Assembly: GCF_047675955.1 (NCBI RefSeq)
Contig: NC_132916.1
Location: forward strand, 69,495,481 to 69,559,480
DNA length: 64,000 bases
Direction: 5' to 3'
DNA from: Chlorocebus sabaeus
Lineage: Eukaryota; Chordata; Mammalia; Primates; Cercopithecidae
The notes beneath the pieces are model-generated. The model made no database searches. It was not told the origin of the DNA and saw only the letters and a program-made list of their open reading frames with translations. Positions 22,641-34,334 of this stretch are shown here, in pieces; position 1 is the first letter of the stretch; each line of letters opens with the position of its first letter. A program made the position numbers and the translations under genes.

Positions 22641-23497
22641 TAAATATTTGTAGTAGAGTCTGATTTCTGGAATATCAGTGTGTGACTGACAAAAATCACC
22701 TGTTCTGCCCCCATGCTGGAGAGCAGAGATAGGCTGCATTCTGAAGCCTGGGCTAACACACACATTGGTCTTATTTCCAAGCCCTTTTAATGATAGGTTC
22801 TATCTATGCAGTTTCTTATTTTCCCCTTTCAAAATCAAATGAAAAAGCTTATCATTTAATCTTTTTTTCTACAAATCAAAATTCTCTGAAGTCAATGAAG
22901 CCCAAGGGTTTTTTTTAATCTTTATTTCTTTTTTTAGAAAATTTTCAACTATATAACAAAACTTGAGAAACCCTTTAGTTCGGCTCTCTACCCTGGCTGT
23001 TCTCATCTTAGGTCATGGATCACTTTTGTGCTAACTGGATTAAGTTCACAAGAACCAGTCAAATAATTTGACAGAGCTTTTCCAAGGTTGATTAAGATGA
23101 AAAATATATACACTTTTCTTCTATTTGAAGTTCATGGCATATGTTTTGCTACATTTGAATTTTAGAAATAATCTCTTTAGCAGTTACTGTTTTTAGAAAG
23201 TATATAGCTATCATTCACCTGACATTTAACATATTTCAGGGTTAATGAAGAGCAGTGACGTGGAAGCAGTATTGACTAATACTGTGTTGTTTTATTGTTA
23301 TTGTATCTATTTTGCACATCTATAAATTAAGTTTACTGACAGTATAGATATTCTGGCAAATCGTGTGGATAAATGCCTGGTTCTGAAAATAGATCTCAAG
23401 AGTCTTAGTTTTTCATCCCAATAAGATAACGTTCAAAAGTCTTTGCTGTGCAGACATCAACCTGCACTTCACTATAGGAGATGAAGAGAAAAGTAGG

Positions 23498-23542
23498 CAT
23501 TATACACACCTACTTACTTTTCCTAAGTAGGTGTGTATAATG
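23498..23542. repeat. Perfect 19-bp inverted repeat (hairpin)
   Basis: Left arm CATTATACACACCTACTTA (23498-23516), 7-base loop CTTTTCC, right arm TAAGTAGGTGTGTATAATG (23524-23542), an exact reverse complement. No known element matches. Confidence 0.95.
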
Positions 23543-23744
23543 GAAATAGGAGAATCAAGAAGTTTTGGAATAATTTTGTTTCAATCACTATTAGCTTTTG
23601 CAGACTTTATTTAATTAAATAGATAATTTCCATTGTACTTTACATTTTCTGCATTCATTTACTCTCCTTCCTCCTCAGAACGCTAGGGTTGGAACTAGCT
23701 TTTGATTAGGATCACTTGTTTTCGAAAGTATTTCATGGAGACTT

Positions 23745-23884
23745 GGGAATTCCTAGGCAGTATGCGACATCCCCAGCATTAAGAGTGACACCGAATGATC
23801 TGGCTCCAGACACAAGCCCCTGAGTCAAGCAGAACAAATTTTCTTGTATCAATTCATAGTATAAACTTCTAAAAAACATTTTTT
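23745..23884 (+). repeat. Second copy of the sequence inserted in the 22-kb Alu
   Basis: Shares GGGAATTCCTAGGCAGT, CCCCAGCATTAAG, TGACACCGAATGATCTGGCT, GAGTCAAGCAGAACAAAT and TTTTCTTGTATCAATTCAT with 22193-22343. It lacks the GTGTGGGGGTGT part and is not tandemly doubled. Confidence 0.8.
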
Positions 23885-24530
23885 TGAAGAAAATGTATCA
23901 TGATCTCAGGAAGTTGCCTTCAGTGTTATTTATGATGTGACATTTTTGGTGGGATCTAGGGGTGGTATCTAGGTTGCCTGTTTGTTCAAGGGATCTGTGA
24001 GTTGAGGTACTTTGGGTACATCTGGGTTTGAATGTTTACATTTAAAATTAGATGAAGAACAGAAAAATCTAATTTTATTGTACCTCTGCCATCAACATAT
24101 AATGTAGTGTTTCATTTTTAACTTCATCTTTCTAACCAAGTTTCTTCTCTAGGAAAAACAAAAATATGATTGCATCCCCCCCTTGGTATAATATAGAATA
24201 TTATCTTTACAATTATTCTATAATTTTGAGTTATTTTCGAGCATTCTGGTTTTTTCCCCAGTATGACTGTTTAAAGATGTATTTGCTATCCTGTAACAAA
24301 TATCCTGTAATATCTGTGAAAAGGCCCCTGCAGACTCTTGAATACACAGTGACTCCTCTAGAATACACTGTTACTTCTGTTACTTTTGATTTCCCCATGG
24401 TGGCTCTCAGGGCAACCACATATATGAGCGGAAGATAATTGAGAATCTCCCCACACCCCCAGTGCTTTTGTCTTAAATTGCTCTAAAGTGTTTGTTCTGT
24501 GACTTTTGTCTCCCTCTCCCCTCTTTGCAG

Positions 24531-24569
24531 TCCTATCACACTCATCAGTATGTGGCCAGAGCACTATGA
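24531..24569 (+). CDS. UTRN: UTRN exon (probably exon 66), 39 nt
   Basis: Encodes the join residue T, then PITLISMWPEHY and two bases of the next codon. Length 39 is the same as dystrophin exon 71 and a multiple of three, so skipping it keeps the frame. Acceptor CTCTTTGCAG, donor GTGAGTAT. Confidence 0.96.
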   Translation, partial: SYHTHQYVARAL

Positions 24570-24793
24570 GTGAGTATTCAGAGCCCATGTGCAGGAGAGG
24601 TGTTCTGATCAGTGGTATTAGCATGGGGGTCTTACTCAACTCTTGGTCTAAAATAATACTTCTGTGTTCTGGGTAACAATCCTAGTGGTTTGTTTGCATG
24701 GCAAATTCATTACTTAAGTAACCTAACATTTCTAATCATAACATCTATCAATACTTGGGCATAAAATTGTTGCTTTGTTTTTTTCCTTTAAAG

Positions 24794-24859
24794 CCCCTCA
24801 CAGTCTCCTCAACTGTTTCATGATGATACCCATTCAAGAATAGAACAATATGCTACACG
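24794..24859 (+). CDS. UTRN: UTRN exon (probably exon 67), 66 nt
   Basis: Encodes D-PSQSPQLFHDDTHSRIEQYA-T and two bases of Arg. HDDTHSRIE is shared across the dystrophin family. 66 nt equals dystrophin exon 72. Acceptor TTTCCTTTAAAG, donor GTAAGAAA. The upstream intron is only 224 bp. Confidence 0.96.
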
Positions 24860-25726
24860 GTAAGAAACTATGATCAGAGCCCTCCAATGCACTGCCACCC
24901 AGAATGTATCTATTTCTAATTAATCTAATATCATTAGTATACCTTGATTTAAGGAATGCAGTTTTGCAGGAGTTATGATTCCAGTATATTTGGAATTTGG
25001 GCTCTTGTATTTTCATGATGCAATTTGTACTTCACCAAACACCTGCTATGTATTCTATGAAAAGTAAACCTAAATAGGGTGTGATTCTCCAGCTAATGAG
25101 AATCCAAACACTGTACAAACAGGATTTAGATACTGTAACCTAGTTTCAGTGAATGAAAGTGGGATTGCAGGTATTCTCAGGAGATGCTTCACGTATGAAT
25201 TATAATATATAATTAAATTTATGGTAATGCTTTAGGATGCGGTTTATTTTAGAGTCTCTAAATAATATAATATGTAGGCTGGTCTTGATGGTGTGCACAA
25301 ACTTTGAGAAAAGTGGTATATACTAGGTATCTGTGGTTCTAGTAACTAGCTATGCCTAGAAAGGTTAATTCAAGCATCATAAAATTGGTAACAGTTGAAC
25401 TGGGTCTAGACCAACTAGAATTTCTAGGGGAAAGTCTTGGGCTGATGGAATAATATACTGAAAAGCATTGAGCTGGGAAAGAGCATGGTTTGTTTACTGA
25501 ACTGCAGATGGGGGAAAGGGAAATAGGTGAGAAAGTGGAGAGACAAAGTTGAGGTTAGAAAGGTAGCTCAACATGAAATGTTTTAGTTTTACAATTGTGT
25601 TAGGAGATTTGGATCTTTCTATGTTTTGTCAGAATTTTGACAATTTAAAAATGATTAAGGATGTACATCCAATTGACCGTGTCCTATATGGCAACGTTGT
25701 CTAATCTCCTTATTTTTATTTTTCAG
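24860..25726 (+). other. UTRN: UTRN intron (867 bp), no recognisable element
   Basis: Unique AT-rich sequence; nothing further identified. Confidence 0.8.
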
Positions 25727-25792
25727 ACTGGCACAGATGGAAAGGACTAATGGGTCTTTTCTCACTGATAGCAGCTCCACCACAGGAAGTGT
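25727..25792 (+). CDS. UTRN: UTRN exon (probably exon 68), 66 nt
   Basis: Encodes (R)[21 protein letters not shown] and two bases of Val. This lies in the alternatively spliced syntrophin-binding stretch of the family (equivalent of dystrophin exon 73, 66 nt). Acceptor TATTTTTCAG, donor GTAAGTAA. Confidence 0.96.
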
Positions 25793-27484
25793 GTAAGTAA
25801 ATCATGAAATCAGTGCTTCCTGGGAAGGCTAGTTCTTGTACTATGGCTATCAGAAACAATCTTCACTGACATGGCTCTGAATCTTGACCCCAGTCAAAAT
25901 TATTAAGTGTGGTTCCAACAATTTCTGCATAGATTTTATGCTTTCAAGCCATGGTAGTGTAAACTCAATATGTTTATTTACTTTGTTTCATATAAGTTAA
26001 TGAAAAAAATCTTACATTTGTCAACTCATATACCCCAGGAAAATCAGATTGTTTTATTTAGAATGACAGGTGTATATATTCATTCCATTTGTCTTATATT
26101 TCTTATGAATTTAGCAAAGGTAATTTGACAGAATGATTGCCCTTTCTGTGAAATCCTCTTCCTTCCACTAGCTAACATTTTTTTTCCATAATATCTGCAT
26201 TTAGCAACTCTGACCCACACGTGCTTAGATATATACTCCTACCCTTCATTGAAAACTGTTAACTCCTTTGCCAATGTTTTATTTTATTAGCAACTAAGAA
26301 AAGCCTCATTGACTTTAGAATACTAAAAAGGTATTATATACTAAAAAACTTTCTAGCCAATTATTTTATTTCTGATTTCCCCATATGTGTATATTCCACT
26401 TGGTTGTGGAACTTTCTCAGCAAATATTTTATCACTGATTATCCTACTATTGTGTGTCATCTTACTTTGGAACTTCTCATTTTTTGTGTGTGCCCTGGAA
26501 TTCACATTTTTAATTCTGAATAATATCTAAAAGACTTAATACTGTCAAGCTTACGTGACTTACAAAGCTTTATTGTGGTTTGGATCTGATGGGAAGGTTT
26601 AAAATAGAAAAGTTGTCAAACATAGTAGTTGGGTGTTTTCACTAAAAAAAAACTATGGAGAGTGCTAGGTTAAAATACTTTAAGTGCTCAAATATAGAAT
26701 GCTCTCTTTCCATATTTTCTAAACATTGTTTTATTTATTATTATGCATATAAATAAAAGTTATCAGGAGGTTTTTCAATTTCAAATTTCAAAGATCGCAT
26801 CTTAATACTTGACTGTAATGTGGTAGAGATTTATACATTATCATTCATGTACTTGAGTGTGGAACAATTCCCAAATCAAAATAATAGTGTATTCATAATG
26901 TTTGTTTCATATTTAACCTACTAGTGTACATTTCATGTAAAGTAGTTAAGTGTCTTGAATCTCTCCTAAATCAACAAATTTCCTCAAGGCTGACCATAGC
27001 CAAAGCATTAAAGGAAATAAAAGATAATAATTCAGAACAAAATCTTACTTCTTTAAAATGTTTTGTCACGCCCTGTGAACACAGTAAAGGTAATGCTCAA
27101 ATACTATTTTTAAATTTAGCACTGTTTCAGAAAAGATTAGCTTTTTTAAAAAAGAAAAGAAAAAAAGTCAGAAGATTAACAGTCAAATACATTTTAATAT
27201 ACTGTCATTAGATATATTAACTCATTCACCCATCCAACACATAGTTGTTATTAATATATACCTACCATGTAATGGTATGCTGGAGCCAATCGTGAGAGCT
27301 GATTGTTACATTTTCAGGATGTTTGTAAGCTGTTTGTTAAACAGAGCCTTTTGAAAAATAATTTATGTACATATATATATAGTTATAATTACATAAATTA
27401 GATTAAAACAAAAACAAAAGTAACTCTCAAAACTCAGCACACCCTAATGATTTTACTTCATTTCACTAATATCTATGCCCTTGG

Positions 27485-27775
27485 GATTATTTATTAAAAA
27501 CTTGTCCATCCCGCAACCCACTGGCCACATGTGGCCCAGGACGGCTTTGAATGCAGCCCAACACAAATTTGTAAACTGTCTGAAAACATTATAAGATTGT
27601 TTTGTGATTTGCTTTTTGTTTTTTGTTTTTAGCTTATCGGCTGTCATTAGTGTTAGTGTATATAATATGTGGCCCAAGACAATTCTTCCTCTTCCAATGT
27701 GGTCCATGGAAGCCAAAAGATTGAATACTCCTGATTCATTATCTCTATCAGGTGGTGTGCAAATATGTATATTTT
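27485..27775. mobile_element. hAT-like DNA transposon remnant (Charlie/MER class)
   Basis: Two mirrored themes, 'ccacatgtggcccaggacgg' with 'gcagcccaacacaaatttgt' at the left and 'aatatgtggcccaagacaattcttc' with 'gaagccaaaagattgaatact' at the right, are typical of a small non-autonomous element of this class as I remember it. Family name and ends are uncertain. Confidence 0.45.
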
Positions 27776-28029
27776 CCCAGTTCCACATTCAGTGAAGTCA
27801 TGAACTTGAATTTGGCCATGATAAAAGTATTTAAATCACAGAAGTTGCAAATGCCACAAATTAAGGCCTTTTTCTCTTGGAGAACCTGTTAAACATTTAC
27901 CAACTCATGACCGCCATGCACCCAATACTGCAATAGGTCTGTAGATACAGATAGTGTCTCCATGAATCTTATAGGCTAAAAAGGAAATAGATAAGAAGTC
28001 CTATCAGAAGAACATGATGAGGACATTTG

Positions 28030-28350
28030 TGGTAAACAGAATGATGGCCCCCCCAAAGATGTCCACATCCTAACCTTGAAGCCTATGAATATATTACTTT
28101 ACATGGCAAAAGGGACCTTGCCACAGGTTTTTAATTAAGGACCTTGAAATAGGGAAATTATCCTGGATAATCCAGGTGGCCCCAATGTAATCCTGAGGGT
28201 CCTCATAAAGGGTAGGAGGAGAGCCAGAGTCAGAGAAGGAGACGTGGCAATGGAGGCGGAGGTCAGAGAGAGATCCCCAGGTGCTGCAGTGTTGACTTTG
28301 AAAATGGGGAATGCAGGTGACCTCAAGGTGCTAGATGATGTGAGGAGACA
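28030..28350 (+). mobile_element. MaLR-like LTR fragment (MLT1 type)
   Basis: Contains 'aacagaatgatggccccccc', 'tattactttacatggcaaaag', 'ttatcctggataatccaggtgg', 'cccaatgtaatcctgagggtcc' and 'gagccagagtcagagaagga', in an order I know from old MaLR-type LTRs. The 3' end is degraded. Confidence 0.55.
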
Positions 28351-28438
28351 AATAATCTCCTATGAACCCTTGGATGGGCATTATTGTGAGTCCTATTTTA
28401 TAAACAAGGAATATGACATCTAGAAAGATAAATGACAG

Positions 28439-28526
28439 TCCATGATCACTCATATATCTATTACAATTAGATATATGGCATGTCCATGATCACCCATATA
28501 TCTATTACAATTAGATATATATGAGT
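28439..28526. repeat. Tandem duplication of about 46 bp with internal dyad
   Basis: TCCATGATCACTCATATATC and TCCATGATCACCCATATATC each begin a unit that continues TATTACAATTAGATATAT. Each unit contains an imperfect palindrome around TCTATTACAATTAGA. Confidence 0.9.
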
Positions 28527-28714
28527 ATGTTCGATTGACTCTGGACAATTTAAAAGGAAATTGATGTTAAGAATACTACATATTTTTGAAGGAAAAATTG
28601 AGCAATGACATCTCAGGACAGGATAGGACTCATGACGGTTCTGGGGAATCTCAGAAGCGGGAACTCAAGGATGACAATTCCTTGGGCCATAACTATCAGG
28701 ATGTCTTGCTTCAT

Positions 28715-28742
28715 CTGCCATCTGCCATCTGCCATCTGCCTT
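28715..28742 (+). repeat. Four-copy 7-mer minisatellite (CATCTGC)n
   Basis: CATCTGC repeated four times head to tail. Confidence 0.9.
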
Positions 28743-29629
28743 TGGGTGACACTGGAAAGATAGAATGGGGAGGTGGGCTGTGGTTTACACAGGCATTGCA
28801 GTTTGCAGATCAGAAACCTAGAACAGAACAATCCTTAAAAGAAAGAAAATTATTATTTTTGTTTATGTCTTGTCTACTTTCAAAAGCTCATTGAATGAAT
28901 CACGGGTTTTTGTCATCTGATATGTACTAATTTTGTAATCTAGATCGTGTGTACTATGTGTGATTTAACTGTAGTATAATTATATTCTATCTAATGGTAT
29001 TTCATTGGTGCAAACCTATTATTTTTGCAACATTTTCTATTTTAGCACAAGACATACGATTGATGTTTAATATCCCTGATCTGGTACCTCATGTTCTATC
29101 TGCATTTAAAGAGTTTGTTCTTGGTTTTTACTATATGTAATTAAGAACTAGAATGTGTCTATTTTTATATTCAACTTTTAGACCTAATAATCTGTGAAAA
29201 ACAAGACTAAAATTGTATGTTTTATATAAATGATTGTTAAATTCTTATTTTTGTGAAAACTGCCTTAACTCTCTTCCAGATACCATAACAAAAGAATGCA
29301 AAGATAGTGGGGATGATAATTATAATAATACGTTAAATTTTATCACCTTCCCCAAAGAAGTGAATCTATATGAATGTAGACAACAAAAATACATCTCAAA
29401 TCTAATTTTGGCTGGTTTCACTATGGATAGTCAGTCTCCAAATCTTTAAAAAAAAAATTTACTTGATATTAATAGTAAGCACTGAAGTTAATCCATGAGG
29501 TCAGGTGCTGTAGTAAATGTTCTGAGGGCATAATGGTGGCTTGTGATCTTGGAGGAACTCTATGCCAGGATCTGTGGTCAAATCATGGCCACAAGATCAG
29601 CCAGGTAGCTTAGGGGACCCAAGTTTTCT

Positions 29630-29692
29630 TTTAATTCTTATATTAGTTCTTATTTTAGTCCTTATATTAGTTCTTATTTTAAATGTTTTCTT
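29630..29692 (+). repeat. Short minisatellite, TTAGTTCTTATT-type units
   Basis: Alternating CTTATATTAGTT and CTTATTTTAGTC units produce an apparent LILVLILVL reading frame, which is a repeat artefact rather than protein evidence. Confidence 0.85.
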
Positions 29693-29752
29693 TCCATTGT
29701 TATTATTTTCTTTTAGGTATGTTATTGATAGATATCATAGAACTAATTTTTT

Positions 29753-30064
29753 GTTTGTTTGTTTTGTTTTGTTTTTGTTTTTGAGACGGAGTCTCACTCT
29801 GTTGCCCAGGCTGGAGTACAGTGGCGCAATCTCAGCTTACTGCAACCTCAGCCTCCCTGGTTGAAGAGATTCTCCTGCCTTAGCCTCCCGAGTAGCTGGG
29901 ATTATAGGCGCCCGCCACCAAGCCCAGCTAATTTTTGTATTTTTAGTAGAGATGGGGTTTCACCATGTTGGTCAGGCTGGTCTGGAACTCCTGACCTCAA
30001 GTGATCTGCCCACCTCGGCCTCTCAAAGTGCTGGGATTACAGGCGTGAGCCACTGTGCGCAGCC
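29753..30064 (-). mobile_element. Full-length AluS, antisense
   Basis: From the T/G-rich tail through GAGACGGAGTCTCACTCTGT to GAGCCACTGTGCGCAGCC. Target-site duplication AACTAATTTTTT at 29741-29752 and 30065-30076. Confidence 0.94.
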
Positions 30065-31992
30065 AACTAATTTTTTTTTTTTTTTTTAACCTAATATTAG
30101 AATTAGTTTACCTCTTTTTTATCGTAATGCCTGAGATTACCATCTACTTTAGTTCCATTTTGAATTATCCTTGCTCATTCTTTCTTTCATTTACCGTGTA
30201 TACAAAGTGCTTTGCCTGTACACATGAATGACCTGCCGGGTCATATGAGTGGGTAGGTTAGGACCGTAGATATTGCTCCATTGTCTTTGGACATTTAATA
30301 TTAAGGAAAATAGGAGGCTAAACCTTTTTCCACCTTTGAACATGATTTACTGTTTTATTTTGATTTCTGGCAGATTGCTTGTGATACTTTGTCTTTAAAA
30401 TACAGACATTTTCCAGGGATACATGTTAAGGTGCTTCTTTTGTCATTATTATTTTGGGGTACTCTGTCTTTTTAGTTTCTATACTCAGATAATTTTCATC
30501 CTGAGAACTGAGAAATATTTACAAGATGTTCTACTGAACTCTTATTTTGCTGTTTTATTTTATATCTACTATATCTTTACGCTTTGTCCATTTGTCCTAT
30601 CCATATGTTAGAGCTGTTCTTTTGTCATCTTTTATCACCTCTCTCTTCACATGAACTCGGTGAGGTGCCTCCAGGCATCACTGACTTTGCGTTATATAAT
30701 TCACTGCAGCTCATTGGTGTCCCAGTGGTGTTGAGCCATTAGTCTCACAGCTTGCTTCTGCCCCGAATAACACAGCTAGGTTTAGGGTGTTGGCCATTTA
30801 CTTCCTATGAGGAAAATATACACATACACAGACCCATATCTCCCTGCCAGATTTCCGTTTGATTTAGATACATGAGCAACTGAAGAACTTTTGGATTGCT
30901 TTCAAATGCTGCTCTCTGCAGTGGTGCAGTACCCATACCCTCTTCTTCTCATCCTTCTAAACCCAGGAACAAGCATGGGGTTCTTCTAGAGATTCCTTCA
31001 TTCGTTTTCCAGGGACGCTGCGTTTTCCCAGGAAAGAGAATCAAAGGATGATGCCGCAGCTTACTTCAATCCTTAACCCACTGGTGTTCCTTATTGCCAG
31101 CTTCTAATTGTGCTGTAAGGGTCCCACCCCATCCTCTTTTAAAATTTATTTGATAAAAGCAAGAAGGTCAGGTTAGGTACTTCTTATTATATTGTGGTCT
31201 TAACCAAAGTATATGACCTTTATTTAAATACATATGTACTCACATACATCTATATCTATATCTATATTTACATATTCTTAGAGGGAGGGAAAAAGAGAGG
31301 GGGTTTATTGATGAAGAAAGCAAAATAAATCAACAAGTGACACATCTGAACTTTTGCTCTGGCTGTTTGGCAAACATAATACCAAAATATTCAATTTTCT
31401 CATTTGCTTCATCTATCTCTCTGATCTCAATGCTTAGGACAAATCTTTTCTAGGAATTCACCAACTTTCTGATACAATTTCAAGTCCTTCTTTGTTAGAG
31501 TAAACTGCAGTAACACCGAGATGAATTTTCAAATCAGAATTACGAGTACCAGAGGTCTTCCCCAGCATCAGGTGTTACTCATCAGCTCAAGGGCACAGGT
31601 AATCTCAAGGCTCTGGTGAAGATGAGAGAGGCCCGGGAATGCTAGCACCACACCAGGTTCTTTCTGGCTGCATTGGGATGCTGTCTGACTCCAGAGTAAC
31701 AGAAGAAGTCTCTAAGGGACGTTTGCAACCCCCATGGCTTACACAGGAAGGGGCTGCTTCAGTCATGAGGTAGCTCCATTTGATATTCTGATACCTACGT
31801 AACTGACATGAGGTTTTCCTGCTGCCCTATTCTGTAAAGCCATGGATTCCAGGACTTGTTTACCAAAAGCCATCAAAACAGACCAGGTGCCATCTGCCCT
31901 GGTAGCATTAGCCAAGAGATCTGGTATTTGCACATTTATAAGATCTCACTGGATCTCTCTTGTTAAAAGAAGACAAGAAATTCCGAGTCTGC

Positions 31993-32792
31993 CATTCATA
32001 CAGCCAACAGACACATGAAAAAATGCTCATCATCACTGGCCATCAGAGAAATGCAAATCAAAACCACAATGAGATACCATCTCACACCAGTTAGAATGGC
32101 GATCATTAAAAAGTCAGGAAACAACAGGTGCTAGAGAGGATGTGGAGAAATAGGAACACTTTTACACTGTTGGTGGGATTGTAAACTAGTTCAACCATTA
32201 TGGAAAACTGTATGGCGATTCCTCAAGGATCTAGAACTAGATGTACCATATGACCCAGCCATCCCATTACTGGGTATATACCCAAAGGATTATAAATTAT
32301 GCTGCTATAAAGACACATGCACACGTATGTTTATTGCAGCACTATTCACAATAGCAAAGACTTGGAATCAACCCAAATGTCCATCAGTGACAGATTGGAT
32401 TAAGAAAATGTGGCACATATACACCATGGAATACTATGCAGCCATAAAAAAGGATGAGTTTGTGTCCTTTGTAGGGACATGGATGCAGCTGGAAACCATC
32501 ATTCTTAGCAAACTATCAGAAGAACAGAAAACCAAACACCGCATGTTCTCACTCATAGGCGGGAACTGAACAATGAGATCACTTGGACTCGGGAAGGGGA
32601 ACATCACACACCGGGGCCTATCATGGGGAGGGGGGAGGGGGGAGGGATTGCATTGGGAGTTATACCTGATGTAAATGACGAGTTGATGGGTGCAGCACAC
32701 CAACATGGCACAAGTATACATATGTAGCAAACCTGCACGTTGTGCACATGTACCCTACAACTTAAAGTTTAATAATAATAAATAAATTTAAA

Positions 32793-32824
<32 letters not shown>

Positions 32825-32840
32825 AAAAAAAAAAAAAAAA
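31993..32840 (+). mobile_element. Young 5'-truncated L1 with perfect target-site duplication
   Basis: 848 bp of L1 3' end, starting in ORF2 (CATTCATACAGCCAACAGAC) and running through the 3' UTR G tract (about 32628-32645) to a long A/T-rich tail. The 18-bp target-site duplication AAGAAATTCCGAGTCTGC at 31975-31992 and 32841-32858 is exact, so insertion was by ordinary target-primed reverse transcription and is recent. Its 3' UTR shares distinctive variants with the copy at 3834-4292. Confidence 0.96.
31995..32569 (+). pseudogene. L1 ORF2 C-terminal fragment, 5'-truncated
   Basis: Reads ORF2p C-terminal sequence, including the cysteine-rich motif, to the normal ORF2 stop (TGA 32567-32569). A TAG at 32132-32134 replaces the tryptophan of CWRGCG. 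The catalytic domains are absent. Confidence 0.88.
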
Positions 32841-32858
32841 AAGAAATTCCGAGTCTGC

Positions 32859-33573
32859 TAGAAAGCATTTTCTTGCCATAAATATATCAACTTTGTTAGA
32901 CGTTCACTTATGTCAATTACTAATTCAACCACGTTACTGCTATGTCTAGTTCATTAGATAATTAGTTAGATAAGTGGGACAACCTTCATGTATTAAATGT
33001 AGTTTCTTGTTCTAATGCAGAGTGATCAACCCTAAAAATGACCTGCTAATAATGTAAAGTATCTGTAGAGATGTTATAAATATCTACAATTATGATTTGT
33101 GCTGAGCTATTTAAATAAAAGAACATAAGGATTATAAACCCCATCATATGGGTTACAAATCATTTCAAAATTACTTTCAACTAAATTCTGAAGACAGTGA
33201 AGTCAGATGATTCTTAATTCAGTAGTCTTTTAATCAACTCTTTAGGCATGGAGTAATTGATTTTGTCTACAGTATCTTTTACACTAAATGTTGTTCCTTA
33301 TTTTTGTTTTTTATGCTAAGATATCCCTTCTGAAGTTTGTGCGATAGAGCTTTTAGATGAAAGAAAAGCCTGAAATGTTGGCTCGTATAATATACATGCT
33401 CTGCTAGATGAACTTTTTCCTAGAGTTTTAAAAGGGAGGTCATGAAGACACTGAGCTCTAAGACAAACTTGTCCCAGCCACTATCCTGTCCATCATTATT
33501 TCTACTTCCTTTAAGTCCAGAAACATCACCATCCAGATGTGAGCCTCTGGGTCTGTTTCCTTTGTCTTGCTAG
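32859..33573 (+). other. UTRN: Last part of the 7.8-kb UTRN intron, unique sequence
   Basis: No repeat recognised. It ends at the acceptor TTTGTCTTGCTAG. Confidence 0.6.
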
Positions 33574-33732
33574 GGAAGACGAGCACGCCCTCATCCAGCA
33601 GTATTGCCAGACACTCGGAGGAGAGTCCCCGGTGAGCCAGCCACAAAGCCCAGCTCAGATCCTGAAGTCGGTAGAGAGGGAAGAACGTGGAGAACTGGAG
33701 AGGATCATTGCTGACCTAGAGGAAGAACAAAG
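33574..33732 (+). CDS. UTRN: UTRN exon (probably exon 69): start of first coiled coil
   Basis: 159 nt. It encodes (V)[40 protein letters not shown] and [12 protein letters not shown] plus two bases of Arg. [19 protein letters not shown] has heptad spacing of L/I and is the start of the coiled coil that pairs with dystrobrevin in this family. 159 nt equals dystrophin exon 74 and is a multiple of three. Donor GTGTGCTA is weaker than its neighbours. Confidence 0.97.
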
Positions 33733-34093
33733 GTGTGCTAGGCCTGGGAGAAGGAAATATGTCATCCTTTCTTTCATATGAATTTCACTGTAACCCCCAT
33801 TTATTCTCTTTCCAAGACTATTGTCTAAGAAATCTCAGTGGAGTGAAAATTTGAGAGGACATTAACGAACTGGGATGCTGGCTGCAATACAGCAGCATTT
33901 GGGGGTTCAGTGATGATGTCTGCTGGGACACTTGCTTAAAACTACAATTTTATTCGTGCATGCTCATCCTACTATTAATACACGGTTTTATATAAGAGGA
34001 ACTAGCATGAGCTAAATTTGAACTTCGCAGACAATTTTGGAGAGAAGATAATGCTCATAGTAGTAATTCTGTTTCTCCCTCTTTCTGTATTAG
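33733..34093 (+). other. UTRN: UTRN intron (361 bp), unique
   Basis: Short intron without repeats; nothing further seen. Confidence 0.85.
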
Positions 34094-34334
34094 AAATCTA
34101 CAGGTGGAGTATGAGCAGCTGAAGGACCAGCACCTCCGAAGGGGGTTCCCTGTTGGTTCACCGCCAGAGTCGATTGTATCTCCCCATCACACGTCTGAGG
34201 ATTCAGAACTTATAGCAGAAGCAAAACTCCTCAGGCAGCACAAAGGTAGACTGGAAGCTAGGATGCAGATTTTAGAAGATCACAATAAACAGCTGGAGTC
34301 TCAGCTCCACCGCCTCCGACAGCTGCTGGAGCAG
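34094..34334 (+). CDS. UTRN: UTRN exon (probably exon 70): coiled-coil region
   Basis: 241 nt, completing Arg and then 80 codons. It opens NLQVEYEQLKDQHLRRGFPV, passes a Ser/Pro linker (GSPPESIVSPHHTSEDS), and ends in the second helix ELIAEAKLLRQHKGRLEARM followed by QILEDHNKQLESQLHRLRQ and LLEQ. The helices carry the leucine heptads that bind dystrobrevin. It corresponds to dystrophin exon 75. It ends on a codon boundary, unlike the five exons before it. Confidence 0.97.

Larger units (their letters stand above)
17502..24530 (+). other. UTRN: UTRN intron (7.0 kb) with local rearrangements
   Basis: Contains a 375-bp tandem duplication, two young Alus in inverted orientation, dinucleotide repeats, an interrupted Alu with a tandemly duplicated edge, and a perfect hairpin, all listed separately. 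The remaining AT-rich sequence shows nothing I can name. Confidence 0.85.
25793..33573 (+). other. UTRN: UTRN intron (7.8 kb)
   Basis: Carries a DNA-transposon-like remnant, a MaLR-like LTR, small tandem repeats, an AluS and a young L1 (each listed). 25793-27480 and 30080-31970 are AT-rich with no element I can name, apart from a TATC-rich stretch near 31240-31270. Confidence 0.85.

Noticed and set aside
23498..23542. Hairpin as a microRNA gene
   Set aside because: Stem of 19 bp is shorter than usual precursors and no wider pairing continues beyond the arms; kept only as an inverted repeat.
28586..28894. 102-residue frame
   Set aside because: Includes the CATCTGC minisatellite, has no known domain and no conserved context.
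29562..29864. 100-residue frame with LILVLILVL
   Set aside because: Minisatellite read through into an antisense Alu.
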